Part shown: one piece after another, positions 33,039 through 45,338 of the stretch
Layout: each line of letters begins with the position of its first letter
How positions within the stretch are numbered: the stretch's first letter is position 1
Assembly (NCBI GenBank): GCA_001599815.1
Contig: BCIA01000005.1
Span: forward strand, 3,108,472-3,172,471
DNA: 64,000 bases
Reading direction: 5' to 3'
Source of the DNA: Furcasterigmium furcatum
Lineage: Eukaryota > Ascomycota > Sordariomycetes > Glomerellales > Plectosphaerellaceae
Made by a program: the position numbers and the translations under genes
Notes under the pieces: generated by a model
Told to the model about the DNA's origin: nothing
Database searches by the model: none
Seen by the model: only the letters and a program-made list of their open reading frames with translations

Positions 33039-35729
33039 ATGGCGACCAACGACGACTCGACGCCGCCTGCGTCGGCCGCCGCGAGCACTCACTCGAGCGT
33101 GCCCGCCACGCTCAGGTCTACGACCAAGTCCGACTTCATCCCGCTCGTCACCGTTGTCGGCTTCCACCATGCCAAGGGCCCGGAGGTCGAGACGTGGTTT
33201 GGCGTGCCAGAGGACACCGACCCGGCCGTCGACTATGACTGGACTCTGTTACCATTCATGGCTCTGAGCGACGGCGCTCATGCGTGAGTCCCAGCGAGAC
33301 CTCCTTCTCCTAGGTATCCAATGATCAAGTCCAGCTGACTGACCTCCGTTCGCCAGATCCGAGGAAGACTTCTCCTACTTCACCCTCCTTCGCCCTGCAA
33401 CCGACCTGAGCCCCGCGACCTCCCTCTTCGGCATCTCCTGCACGCGCCAGCTCGATGCCTCCCAGCTCCTCAACCGCCCTGCCGATGTCACCCGCTCCAC
33501 CGTCCAAAAGGCCGTCGTCGTCATCGCCGACAGCCCTCAATACTTCGGCATGATGCGGGAGCGCCTCAGCGTCGTTACGCAGGCCTGGTTCGCCCAGCGC
33601 GAGTTCACCGATGTCGAGATCCTGCGCCGCTTCCAGGAGAGCCTGGCCGAGGAGAAGGAGCGCGGCCTGCTCCAGGAGGAGGAAGACAGGGACCAGTACC
33701 TCGGCATGAGCCTGCGCGAGCTCGTCAGGGAGTTTAGGTGGCAGACCCTGGTCCTGCTCAAGTGCTGTCTCCTGCAGCCCAAGATGCTTTTCTTCGGCTC
33801 GCGCTGCGAGAAGCTCTGCATGATGCAGTTTTCCCTCATCTCCCTCATCCCGGGCCTTATCCGGAACCTGCAGGACTGCGCCGACCCGGAGATGAGCGAT
33901 TACGAGAAGAGGTTGGTCACGCCGACGACGCTGAAGACTAGTGATCGCAACTCGCTTTTGACTTACATGGGCCTGCCGCTGCAGGTGTTTGCCAAGGTAC
34001 GTCGCTCCCACAGCACAAAGACCACGGAGCTTTGCTGACAGCTCCGCAGGGCAGCTTATTCGGGCCCTATACGCCCCTCCAGCAGTTGGATATTCTTGCA
34101 GATTTTGGCACAAAGTCTTATATTGTTGGCAGCACAAATTCCCTGCTCCTGCAGCAGAAGGACCGGTATAGCGACATACTGATTAACCTGGACGAGAACT
34201 CGGTCAACATCACATCCTCCTCCCTGCGCCAAGCACTTATCCTCTCCGCCGCGGACCGCCGGTGGATCGACTACCTCACCCAGGAGGTGAACGAGACCTG
34301 GGACGAGGCGAACCCCGGCCGGCCCAAAACTATGGGCTACGTGGGCAGTGAGGAGTTCATCCGTCTGCAGTTCGAGGAGTACATCCTCGCCCTCCTCTCC
34401 TCCTTCAAGTACCACAAATACCTGCAGGCGAACCAGAACAACCCCCGCGCGCTCCTCCCGCACATCGAGTATGACCCCGTGCTCGACTACGGAACCGACT
34501 TCGTAGACTACTGGTGCCGCACGGAGAATCACCGCATGTGGAACGCGTACACGGATTCGCACCTCTTTGATGTCGTGGAGCCGAAACACCCCTGCGCCGG
34601 TGGACTTACCATCGACGATGTCCAGCGCCGCATCGCCCAGCAGGTGCAGGACATGCACCTCGACGAGCGCTTCGCGCAGGGCAGAGAGGTGCTCGGCCGG
34701 AACTTCGCCGCGGGCCGCGAGAAGGCATCCACCATGTTCAACAAGTTCTACGCGGATCTCGAGGCGTACCGGGAGGCTCAGAAGCAGAAGGCCCAGGAGC
34801 AGCAGGAGAGGAGCGCCCAGAACAGCCCGAGCATCGGCGGCCCGGAGAAGAACGGCGCTCAGAGCTGGGGCAGCGGCGTTGATGCGAACAGGGCGCAGCA
34901 GAATGCCGGCGCGAAGGCGTACGTCGGCAGCTGGGTGTCCTGGGCGGGTGAGAAGCGGAAGGGCTGGGGCACCGGCTGGGGCAAGAAGTCGGATAAGAAC
35001 GGCTTGTCTTCGCCGGGCGTCCTGTCACCGCGGGAGAGCATCGCGGCCACGGAGAAGGATGGGCGGTTCTCCGGGTCATCGTTCTGGGGCGGCGGGCGGA
35101 CCAGCGGCACCAAGGAGGAGCACGGCAGGGCGAACGGGAGCGGTGACGAGACGAGGCCGATGACGGGGGCGTCGTTCAGCGAGTCGATCATCTCAGCGGC
35201 CGGGACGTCAGATTCGCCACCTACGAGTCCGAGGAGGGGGAGACCCATGTCCGGCGAGAGTGCAGTGTTGCAGGTTAGGGATGTGACGCCTGCGCAGGAG
35301 CTGCCCGTTCTCAAGAGCCCTGTTGAGGCACCAAAGTCGTTGTTTGCGGAGACGAAAGCGTTACCGGCGACGCCGGAGAAGGTCGAGGATGAGACAGCGG
35401 TTTCGCCGAGGCCCGCGTCGAAGGAACTACCAGCTCCTCCGCCGCCGGCCAAGGAGGAGAAGGCCGACGAGGGCGAGGCCAAGCAGCATGAGGCTACTGA
35501 GACTGGGGCCATGGAGCACGTTGACGAGAGTGAGGCTAAGAAGCAGGAGGTTGTTGAGAGCAAAGTCAAGAAGGACGAGGTCGAGAGGAGCGAGGATGAT
35601 ACCACTGAGAAGGAGGCTGTGACAGGGGGCAAGACGGAGGCAGAGCCGGCAGAGGTCACAGCTGACGGGGTGCCAGTGTCGCCGACGGCCACACCAGCTG
35701 CGACGGGAGATGATGTGAAAACGACATAA
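33039..35729 (+). CDS. avl9: Avl9-family late secretory pathway protein (DENN-related)
   Basis: Avl9 acts in exocytic cargo transport from Golgi to cell surface; the family has a divergent DENN-type fold. Three exons (33039-33283, 33357-33996, 34050-35729) give 854 residues. Introns have donors GTGAGT and GTACGT and keep frame. The conserved core covers about residues 30-560: FIPLVTVVGFHHAKGPEVE, WTLLPFMALSDGAHA, EEDFSYFTL, GISCTRQL, FRWQTLVLLKCCLLQPKMLF, GSLFGPYTPLQQLDIL, and LTQEVNETW. The C-terminal third is low complexity: Gly/Ser/Ala-rich, then a long Lys/Glu/Ala tail with repeated KKxEV/ESE units, probably disordered or coiled. The start is the first ATG after the two palindromes (context ACCATGGCG). 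Confidence 0.92.
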
Positions 35730-36270
35730 CGGCCTACTTATTTTGGTATTGGACTAGAAACGGATGAACGACTCTCTGAGAGACGCCACCCCGGCTCGAT
35801 TCGCCGCTTGGCAGCAGCGAAGAGCGAGTACCAGACGAAACAGATGCGCAGGAGACTCTGTAATAATAATAACAAGAATGATCCTTGCTGACCGAATCTG
35901 CGTGCGACTGGAGGGAGTTAGCTACCTTCGTTTTATACAGACGCCAGTCGTTGGATGAGTGAGGTGAGACAAGGGAGTGAGCGAGATGCACGGTCTCGCC
36001 AAGAAGGATCAGGGGACTTGTAAGTATGCCTTGCCGCCCGCCTTGTACAAGTACTTAAGTGCTTCTACTCTTGGCGGCAAGCACCTCACTCACCGCCGAG
36101 CGCTGAAAGTCCGAGCCGGTCAGCTCTTCAGATTGGCCCCTTCGACACCTCATCAACGTCGGGCTTCAGGAATCGCCATCCATTCCATCTCATTCGAAGG
36201 TCCAACTTGGCCAAGTCCATCCATCGGACCATTCTGCCGCGACTCGAGGCTCGGACGGAACGGATGGACC
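35730..36270. other. Spacer after AVL9
   Basis: 3' flank of AVL9 and upstream region of the small membrane-protein gene. It contains a TAATAATAATAA run at about 35860-35872. No gene seen. Confidence 0.5.
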
Positions 36271-36632
36271 ATGCCTTTCAGAGCGAAGGGGTCGACGAGA
36301 CAGCATTCGTATTACCGGCCGCGAGAGCCTGATGTCCCTACAACAAGTGGTATGTCCGAATGCTCTCCGCTGCCCAACTTCCACCATGTTGAAAATCGCT
36401 GATTGATGATCGAGGGGAAGCAAGCTCGAGCGACGATGTTGGCACGCCCTTCCATGCGACCCTGAGGAGGGCCTCCACGGTGGTGTACGGCGTGGCCGTC
36501 GAGAAGCCATTGCTCGCCGCTTGGAGTTCTCTGGAGGCGTTGGAGCAATGGGTGCCGGCAGAGGTGGTTGCCGTGGCATTGATGTCGTATCTTTTCATCT
36601 GGCTGCCGTTGATCATTGCGTATTTTCTATGA
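36271..36632 (+). CDS. Predicted small single-pass membrane protein (two exons, 96 residues)
   Basis: Gene model built by reading across an intron. Exon 1 is 36271-36349 (ATG context ACCATGCC). Intron 36350-36420 (71 bp) has a GTATGT donor, a GCTGAT branch-like motif about 20 bases before the end, and a GAAG acceptor. Exon 2 is 36421-36632. The joined frame is open for 97 codons and exon 2 shows the high G/C third-position use of real genes here, unlike flanking DNA. The N-terminal 26 residues are basic and polar (MPFRAKGSTRQHSYYRPREP). The middle reads TVVYGVAVEKPLLAAW. The protein ends in a hydrophobic stretch, VALMSYLFIWLPLIIAYFL, a likely tail-anchor type membrane helix. I do not recognise the family; function unknown. 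A few bases later the acceptor CAAG would put the tail out of frame, which supports the chosen acceptor. Confidence 0.6.
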
Positions 36633-36805
36633 GCGGCTCGCGTTATGAGATGGTTCGGGGCTTCGACAGCCGTGATTGAGCAAAGATATTCATATGGTGC
36701 TCTCGGGGGGTTCGACTAAGCATATTCCCAGACTGGAATTCCTGCCATTTTTAATACACGGGATGATACATCCGTCTCGTTCCCATCCTCACATCGGTGC
36801 GTGCC
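36633..36805. other. Convergent spacer
   Basis: Short region between the ends of the small membrane-protein gene and the minus-strand orphan gene; nothing else seen. Confidence 0.5.
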
Positions 36806-37330
36806 CTAGTCCTCCCACATGGCCGCCTTGGCCTTCTCCGCATCCTCCTGCTTCTGCCTCTCGGCGGCCTTCTCCTGCTCTCGTCGCTTGCGCTCCTGCT
36901 CCCTCACGGAGCGGTCGTACGCCCTCTGCTCCTCGGTCATCCGGGGCGCCTTCACGCCCAGGGCGCTGGCGATCATGCGCCGCGCCACCGCGTCTGTCTT
37001 CTCCGGCCGACGGCGCTCCGGGTCCGGCGACGCGGGCCCGGGATTGGGGGAGTGAGAAGCCCAGTCCGAGGGTGACCCGGTGTTGTAGTTGGGTGTGATG
37101 GGCGTTGGCGGCGGCGCTTTGGCGCCCGAGGAGCTCTGCGGTGGTGGTGAGGTCGGCAGGTCTTCCGGCTGTGAGGGTTGGTCGTCGGTTTCTGACTCGG
37201 AGGACTCATCTTCCCAGGAGTCGGCGACGGGCTTCTTCTTAGCTTTCTTTGCTGCGGTGTTCTTGGGAGGGTCGAGGTTGAGCTTGGAGAGGGAGGAGGA
37301 CACATCCTCTTTCTTGGATGAAGGGGCCAT
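36806..37330 (-). CDS. Unrecognised 174-residue charged protein with C-terminal coiled coil
   Basis: Single-exon frame of 174 residues with strong coding-type codon use. I do not recognise the family. The N-terminal 90 residues are Ser/Pro/Glu-rich with a Lys cluster (AAKKAKKKP) followed by WEDESSESETDD, an acidic serine run fitting casein kinase 2 sites. The more conserved-looking part is C-terminal: EKTDAVARRMIASALGV, then a highly charged helix (RMTEEQRAYDRSVREQERKR and on) ending in AAMWED. The ATG at 37330 was chosen over the in-frame upstream one at 37369 because of its context (GCCATTG on plus, ATGGCC coding) and the weaker composition upstream. Its promoter is shared divergently with the Lon gene. 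A nuclear or ribosome-associated role would fit the composition but is a guess. Confidence 0.75.
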   Translation of the reverse strand: MAPSSKKEDVSSSLSKLNLDPPKNTAAKKAKKKPVADSWEDESSESETDDQPSQPEDLPTSPPPQSSSGAKAPPPTPITPNYNTGSPSDWASHSPNPGPASPDPERRRPEKTDAVARRMIASALGVKAPRMTEEQRAYDRSVREQERKRREQEKAAERQKQEDAEKAKAAMWED

Positions 37331-38072
37331 TGCGATGTCAGAGAGGGCAGACCAGATGCTGATCTTCAAGCAGGTTCGTTTGGTCGATGAGGAGGTGCCC
37401 GAGTCGTCTTGAGACGGGGCCTATATCATCACTGAGCTGATGGACTCGAGATGCTTTATAGGCAGCTAGCCTGAGAATCCGGAAGCGAACAAGGAATGAA
37501 GAGGAGGCGCAGTGTGCACAGACTTGAGAACAGACGTTTCGTTCACCTGATTGATGATCGGTGGTATCGTGCCGTCCCGGGAGACAATAGCAGCAAGTCC
37601 GGCTCTCAGAACTCCCGTCCCATGTGGGGTACTGTTCTTCGTGTCGTCGTCCCCTTTTCCCCGCGGCCGAAGACAAAGGATCGAGGTCCTACCAACGGAC
37701 GGAGCTCCAGGCTCTGGCGGTGGATTCCAGAGGACGGGCGACGGGAGCGTGCTGCCCCTCACTAGCCCGAGCCGGACTAGCTCATATTGTTAATTTGCCG
37801 AAGTTCTGCCACGCCCCGGCGGTCGGCGTCAGTGCTGCTACCTACCTACGCGAATTTTCGGCATAAGTGATGGCATCCACTTGCATTAATAAAGCTCCGC
37901 GAGTTGCGAAGAGCTTCCACCATCAACCATAACGGTCCACCCCCGTCACCAACCCCCTTCGGCCGCTGTACAACATCCCTTTCCCGAATCTGTTTCCAGC
38001 CAGCAACCTGGGCAGCCTCAGACACATTAGTGGATTCAATTGCCGCCTGCAAAGGCCTCCGACGCCGTCACA
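37331..38072. promoter_or_regulatory. Divergent promoter region, orphan gene / LON
   Basis: About 740 bp between two start codons facing away from each other. It includes a TACCTACC copy at 37848-37857 and the motif GAATTTTC at 37852-37859, which is only a two-unit partial heat-shock element. Confidence 0.4.
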
Positions 38073-41000
38073 ATGGTGCTTCGGGCTAATCTCTCGAGGA
38101 GCCTCAACCTCGGGCACACGACCGCCACATGTGCACGACGACTGCGCACCCAGCCCATCGCGAGGTTAATAACGACGAGCCCTACGCTGAGACCGACGTA
38201 TAGAATTCACCCGGCCGTTTCGACAGCACACACCGCCGCCCCGTTCTCGACGACAACATGGCGCCTGAAACAGAAGGAACAAGGCTTCTTTGACCGATCC
38301 ACCGAGTCGCTCTCGGACGAGGAGAAGAAGGCGAACCTGGAGAACCAGCAGCGCGAGCTGGAAGAGGGCGAGCTGGATGCATCAAAAAGCTCCAGTGCGG
38401 ATGGTCCCGCGAAACCCGACAGCGGCGGCGCAGGTTCGCAGGACGGCAAGGCCGGCAGTGCTGCCGGCGGCTCCTCTTCCGGGTCTGGCAGCGATGGCTC
38501 GGGCGACGGCGGCGGCAAGAGAGGGCGCAAGGCTTCCAGCGAGAGGAGCTTGCAGAAGCCCGTGGTGCCCGACGTATACCCCCAGGTCCTGGCCATTCCT
38601 ATCGCGAAGCGCCCGCTGTTCCCGGGATTCTACAAGGCCATCACCATCAAGGACCCCCATGTTGCCGGGGCCATTACCGAGATGATCAAGAGGGGCCAGC
38701 CGTATGTCGGTGCTTTCCTCTTCAAGGACGAGAACGCCGATGAGGACATCATCAGGAACCCGGAGGATGTCTATGACACGGGTGTGTTCGCACAGATCAC
38801 CAGCGCGTTCCCGATGCACGGCGAGCAGGGCAGTCTGACTGCTATCCTGTACCCGCACCGCCGCATCCGGCTGTCCAGCCTCCTGCCTCCTGGCAGCGGC
38901 GAGGACGCGAAGAAGAGCGAGGCCAAGGTCGAGGAGGTGATCCCTGAGCCTGAGCCTGTTCCCCAAGAGAAGCCCGCCGAGGAGGAGCCGTCGATGGAGA
39001 AGAAGGGCGATGTCGTGGCCAGCTTCGAGGAGAGCGCGGTGACCCCCAAGCCCGACCAGACCGCAGAGAAGTACGAGCCGACAGCGTTCCTGAAGCGATA
39101 CCCCGTGAGCTTGGTCAACGTCGAGAACCTGACGGAAGAGCCCTACGACCCCAAGAGCGCCGTCATCCGCGCCGTCACCAATGAGATCGTCAATGTCTTC
39201 AAGGAGGTCGCTACGATGAACAGTCTCTTCCGCGACCAGATTTCCACCTTCTCCATGAGCCAGTCCACGGGCAACGTCACGTCTGAGCCGGGCAAGCTGG
39301 CCGATTTCGCCGCTGCCGTCTCGTCAGGCGAGCAGGGCGAGCTTCAAGAAGTCCTGGCCAGCCTGAATGTGGAAGACCGCATGCAGAAGGCCCTGATTGT
39401 GTTGAAGAAGGAGCTCATGAACGCTCAGCTTCAGTCCAAGATCACCAAGGACGTCGAGAGCAAGATCACGAAGCGGCAGCGCGAGTACTGGCTCATGGAA
39501 CAGATGAAGGGCATCCGCCGCGAGCTCGGCCTCGAGTCTGATGGCAAGGACAAGCTGGTCGAGAAGTTCAAGGAGAAGGCCGACAAGCTCGCCATGCCCG
39601 AGGCCGTGCGCAAGGTCTTCGATGACGAGATTAACAAGCTCGCCCACCTTGAGCCGGCGGCCTCTGAGTTCAATGTCACCCGCAACTACCTGGACTGGCT
39701 GACGCAGATCCCCTGGGGTCAGCGCAGTGCTGAGAATTTCGGTATCCAGAACGCCATGTCCGTGTTGGACGAGGATCACTACGGTCTGAAAGATGTCAAG
39801 GATCGTATTCTTGAGTTCATCGCCGTTGGCAAGCTGAGGGGTACCGTCGAGGGCAAGATTCTCTGCTTCGTTGGCCCCCCCGGTGTCGGAAAGACATCGA
39901 TTGGCAAATCTATTGCCAGGGCACTCAACCGCCAGTACTACCGGTTTAGCGTCGGCGGTCTCACGGATGTGGCTGAAATCAAGGGTCACAGGAGGACCTA
40001 TGTCGGCGCCCTCCCCGGCCGTATCATCCAGGCCCTGAAGAAGTGCCAGACAGAGAACCCCCTCATCCTCATTGACGAGATCGACAAGATTGGCCGCGGC
40101 TACCAGGGCGACCCGTCGTCTGCCCTGCTCGAGCTGCTCGACCCTGAGCAGAACAGCTCCTTCTTGGACCACTACATGGATGTGCCTGTGGATCTGTCCA
40201 AGGTTCTTTTCGTTTGCACGGCCAACATGACCGACACTATCCCTCGCCCTCTGCTCGACCGAATGGAGCTTATCCAGCTGTCTGGCTATGTCGCGGACGA
40301 GAAGATGGCCATTGCCGAGAAGTACCTGGCGCCAGCTGCCAAGGAAGCTGCCGGCCTAGAGAACGCCGACGTCCAGCTCACCAAGGAGGCCATCGAAGAG
40401 CTCATCAAGTCTTATGCTCGCGAGTCTGGTGTCCGCAACCTGAAGAAGCAGATCGAGAAGGTCTACCGCAAGTCTGCTCTCAAGATTGTCCAAGATGTCG
40501 GTGAGGAGGTCCTGCCGGAGTCCGAAGCTCTGACTGGCGAGGGCAAGGAGGCGCTCGAGGCATCCGAGAAGAAGACCGAGGAGGCCCGCGCCACTGGCGG
40601 GGAGCCCACCGAGACTCCCGCGACCGAGAAGCCTCGTGTTCCTCTGAATGTCCCTGACACGGTGCACGTCAACATTGGCAAGGACAACCTGACCGACTAT
40701 GTCGGGCCCCCCGTATTCACATCCGACCGCCTGTACGAGGTCAACCCTGCCGGCGTCGCCATGGGCCTGGCGTGGACGCAGATGGGTGGCGCGGCCATGT
40801 ACGTCGAGTCCATCCTCCAGTCCGCCCTGAAGCCCAGCAGCCGGCCCAACTTCGAAATCACCGGCAACCTCCAGCAGGTGATGAAGGAGTCCTCGACCAT
40901 CGCCTACTCCTTCGCCCGTGCCCTCATGGCCAAGGACTTCCCAAACAACAACTTCTTCGACAAGGCCAAACTTCACCTCCATGTCCCTGATGGCGCCGTC

Positions 41001-41419
41001 TCGAAGGATGGCCCCTCGGCCGGCATCACAATGGCCACCTCCCTGCTCTCCCTCGCCCTCGAGGCAAAGGTCGACCCTCTCGTCGCCATGACCGGTGAGC
41101 TCACCCTCACAGGAAAGGTGCTCCGCATCGGTGGCCTACGGGAGAAGACCGTCGCCGCCCGCCGCGCCGGGTGCAAGATGATCGTCTTCCCCAAGGACAA
41201 CATGTCCGACTGGCTGGAGCTGCCCGAGGTATGTCTCCCCTCTCCATTCAACAGATTACAATATGCTGACCCCTGCAGAACATCAAGGAGGGTATCGAGG
41301 GCAAGCCCGTCGCCTGGTACGGAGACGTCTTTGACCTCATCTTCCCCGAGCTCGACCGCGCCCAGGCCAACACGAGCCGCGTCCCCGACGAGGACGACAA
41401 GGCAGACAAGAGGGACTAA
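38073..41419 (+). CDS. pim1: Mitochondrial Lon protease (Pim1 type)
   Basis: ATP-dependent serine protease of the mitochondrial matrix that degrades misfolded and oxidised proteins. Two exons, 38073-41228 and 41279-41419, with a 50-bp intron (GTATGT/CAG), give 1098 residues. The start is the first true ATG; the frame is open upstream but lacks another ATG. The N-terminus is Arg-rich without acids (matrix presequence) and is followed by an Asp/Glu-poor Gly/Ser linker. The Lon N-domain begins near residue 168 (VYPQVLAIPIAKRPLFPGF) and is interrupted by a Glu/Lys/Pro-rich insertion, as in other fungal Lon proteins. AAA+ motifs: GPPGVGKT 601-608 and LILIDEID about 663-670. Protease dyad: Ser982 in DGPSAG and Lys1025 in GGLREK, 43 residues apart as in bacterial and yeast Lon. 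A second low-complexity insertion (about 825-860) lies before the protease domain. Confidence 0.97.
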
Positions 41420-44400
41420 GCGTCCCCATCCTGGCGCCACTACCGGCTTTGATCACATGAACACACTTGCTTTAGGCGGCGTTTAACCTACACATGGCGG
41501 AGGTGGGAGTTTTTCTTTCTTTTCTTTTTTCTCCTCCTGGTTTGCGGGTTGCTTTATGCCGGTGCGCCGCATTCGCATTTCCCAAGCTTCTTACACGCAC
41601 TACATACACTAGTATGACTAGACGAAACGGCTCAACTCTACTGCATTTATCCTTGTTGCCCGGGGCTGTCGGCATGTCCGGCACCCTGCGGATCTGTACT
41701 ATTACTACCGTGGAAGAGAGAAGGGGTGGTTGTTGGATAGGTATAGGTGGCGGGCAGATGTTGTAGAACCCATGGCAGGGTTTGCCGTTGGGGGCTGGGG
41801 AAGTGTATACTACATGATAGCCGTACCTAGACGTGATCAATGGACTGATGTTCACAATCAGGGCTTGTTGCCAGGCCCGCGGCCTCTGTCGGTGTAAAGT
41901 TCAAGGCGCCATTAGGGCAAGAGATGTGTTGCTGACTGAGAGAGGCCTTGGCCAGAGGCTGAGCAAATCCAACAATGTCCTCGGCGACTCCGGTGCCATC
42001 GATGACGACGCCATGGTCGTTGTTAGCCGTATGTGCCTGTCAACGCCTGATGTGTTGCCTGGAGACGCCTAACCGGTGAGCCGTGACTTTGAGACTCGTT
42101 GTCTCATTCAAGTCTGGCCAGCCAGGCAGGGGCTTTCTGTCAGCGTGAGGCCCAGCTATTTCCACTAATTCCGTTCACGTTGTTCTCCCTCGGGCCTGCT
42201 ATGAAGACCTTCCTTTGTACTCGGTGACATTGACGGTCGTCCTCAGAGGAGCGCGCCGTCTACGGGCAGTATTGCGGCCCGGGCCTAGGAGCGGGCGCTA
42301 GCCACAAGCTGGCAATCATTGTGTCGGGATGTCGAGATGTCCAATTCAGCCGGGCTTACTGCCCAAAGCCGCATGGACGGGAGCAAGAGTGACGCAACTT
42401 CACGTAACGTGATGCGTACACCGTTTGCACTTCAAAGCGGTTTCAAAATATGGCACCAGTAACCGGGCACAACACTGCGGTAGGACGTTTGTTGGACTGC
42501 AGCGGGATCCTGGGCCGAATCCAATTGGGAGGTCTGGTCGTGCGATCCCCCTGTGCCTAGGCATGCGGACCTAATGCAGGACGGTGCCAGCGGGGAGCAG
42601 ACCTGATGCTGGGTCATGCAGGAGGATAGCCTGTCAATTGAGGGCTCGCGAGGGACCGCCTCACCTTTTGGGCTGCGTCGATGCCCAAATGCGTCTCGTC
42701 CGCCTACCGCAACGAGAGGACGAGAGATGACAATGGAGGATGACTGCCGCGTGCCAGATGTCGAGAAAGTCGGGGCTGTCGAATATTGCCCGACGGAAGC
42801 CAAGATCGGTTCAATTCGGCCGCGTTTGAGGTGGGCGTGAACAATACTTGTAAGCAGCCAGTCCATGGCCACCGCGCGCTGGAAAGTGCCATCTCGGTGC
42901 AGCAGCCGCATCGCAGGGCTGGCAGATTCGTGTCAGGGAGATCACAGTAGTGGCTATATTGCCGGCTGTGCTAATGCCGAGATGCCAGGTCCCCTCGAGC
43001 GGGATGGAAGGACGGAGACAAGCCAACCCCGGGAAGACGCGGCGGCCACTCCCACCACCACCAGTTCGTCCGCGTGAGGTCGTATGCAGGTTGGAGGGAT
43101 CTTCATCGCCAATGCCTCACGGCTTTGCTGTCGTGGCACAAAAGATACGGCATAGCGCCGTGCGGAACGGGGGGGCGGGTGAGTTACGGTTGGCTACCGA
43201 AGCTGCGTGGGTTTGTTCCAGTTCATGTTGACCCCAGCTTGAGTTGTCCGTGGCTTGCAGGCGCGCGTGTGTTGGGAACGGTAGGAGTCGCTGGAACAGC
43301 AGAGGCGCAGGCTTGATGCCACAGAGCAAAATGATCAAACATCGGCGGCGCTTCGGACGATTCAGACAATCAGAGATGTGCCGTTCGCTCCCAGCGCGAC
43401 CTCTCACAAGCCATAACAAGTCAGTGACATTGGGGGGGAGATCGATCGTCAACATCCGATCGGGCTTGGGGCGAACGGGCGCCAGTGGTTTATTGCTCGC
43501 ATCGTGTCGATGTCCTGGCGGTGGTTGAAGCCCAACCCCTAATAACCTGGGTGAGGTGGGATGATGACCGACCATCAGAGGCTTAGACCAGGTTGAGCCG
43601 GCCCTGGGCATCAATGAGGAAGGAACAACTCACAACGGCGCTCGGGACCCGACACCATTGGATTGGACCAGAGCAGGTCCCACTTGGCACTGGCAGGTAG
43701 GCGCGGGCGGGCGGTACGGGTAAGCCTTGGGACATGCTTTTCGGGAGGTTGGCAGGTCGGTCTAGACGTCACTGCCCTCCTGGAATGGGTGCCCGAGGTG
43801 ATCCGTAGGCGTGAGACCGCCTAAAATGGCCCGCGGTGGACACTAAAACCAGCTCACTAGCTTACGAGTGGAGGGCGGGAAGCTCCACCACAAGGCGGTG
43901 GGAACACCCGCTGCTTCCATTCACATCCAGTCGCTCCTGCTTGCCCTGCCTGCCCCGGGCTACCCTTTCCTCTCCTGTCTTCGGGCTCCAAAGGCCGAAT
44001 CATCGTCTGTGGAAAGTCGCGGTGAAGCTTCGCATCCATGAGCTTCTCCTTCTTCACTCTCAACACCCGTCCGTCATCGTGCTTAGCCTCGCCATTCACA
44101 GCCAATGACGCCGTAAGCTGTGCTGGGCCCCCTTCCAGCCCCGGGTTCATTTCGTCGCTTGCGACCTCCCTACCCTTCCATCCTTATTATTTCCTGACGA
44201 CTCCGCCGGACGCCCGACGACCTCCCCCTGCAGCCTGCACTCTTGCTGCACGTTCGAGTGATTGCGGTTCTATCGAATGGGGCACACGGAGGCAGCATAC
44301 CACCTCATACATACCACCTCTCAGCCTGTGTCCATGCGTCCCGCCATATCACTCATCAGTCCTTCAACGTACTTGTAGCCAAAAGGAGCCTCCCCTCGCT

Positions 44401-45338
44401 CTCCTCCCGGCATCCGAATACTTCCCGGCCATTTTCGTCTTGCACATCTTGGTTTATCCCGTCCGTCGTCTTCCTCACGTCCACAGACACACGAGTAGTC
44501 ATCCTGTCACCAGACAGTCCGCCTCTTACACAATCTCGGACGGGCATGACCGGTTTGTCCAACCCTCGGCTCTCGACTTCCTCTTCCTCGAGGTCATCCC
44601 ACCGTCGAACGCCTGGCTCGCGTTGCACACGCTCGCAACATCACCGGCCTTAGCGCTCCCAAGCACAACTGCAGCCCTCGGCCTTCCTTCTGGCCTTGTT
44701 GTCTCCCAAAGCGACCAGCAGCCCCTCGAAACGCTGCCCTTCTCGCCCGATCCTGGCAAATCCCAAGAGGCCTGTGCCTCTCAACCCAATCTCTGCATTG
44801 ACAACAGGCAGTCAGCGTCGTAATTCCGTCTGAAGGTTGGGCGCCTGGCTTGGCTTTCGGCACTTGTCTCCTCACGTCACACGGGGTACTTGATGCCCTC
44901 GCCATCCAGCGGCTACCTGCATGTCTACTGTTGCGTTCGCACTGAGAGGCACTCGCTGTCTCAGCCATCGCCTTGACTTGAGAGTCATCTCGGCCCTCCG
45001 CACACCGTCGACAACACGAGAGAACGACTGACCCGAACGACTGACCCAAACGCCTCTCCGCACGAGCCTGGGCCGACCTGCCCGAGTCGTTGACCGTCTT
45101 TCCGAGCCAGGCAGATCCTTGTCCCTCTGGCCCCCTCGAAGACTCCCCGGACCTGCGCCACCTCGGCCCCATAATAATCTTCAGCCATCCGTCCCCAGCA
45201 TTACACCGCTCAGGGCTTCAACTTCCTGCATCTCACGAATCATTCGTTCAGACATACATAAGGCATCTACGTCCTCTGCCTTGTCGGGTTCTTGCTTGGA
45301 GCTCGGCAAGCTGCCAGCCTGATCCGCCGTCCTTCCTC
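41420..45338. other. 3.9-kb region between LON and the kinase-like gene
   Basis: No gene supported. From about 43,990 onward it becomes strongly C/T-rich and probably holds the promoter and a long leader of the next gene. The 261-codon plus-strand frame there (44038-44823) looks like stop-poor pyrimidine-rich leader rather than protein. Confidence 0.55.

Noticed and set aside
34859..35692. 277-codon frame antisense to AVL9
   Set aside because: Shadow of the low-complexity AVL9 tail; Ser/Ala/Val-rich composition is the complement of Glu/Lys/Gly codons.
37852..37859. GAATTTTC as a heat-shock element upstream of LON
   Set aside because: Only two alternating units; a functional element normally needs three, and the flanking triplets do not match.
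39324..40172. 282-codon frame antisense to LON
   Set aside because: Mirror of strongly biased coding sequence; the plus strand carries all Lon motifs.
44038..44823. 261-codon plus-strand frame before the kinase-like gene
   Set aside because: Ser/Pro/Leu/His-rich translation of C/T-rich DNA; looks like a leader, not a protein.
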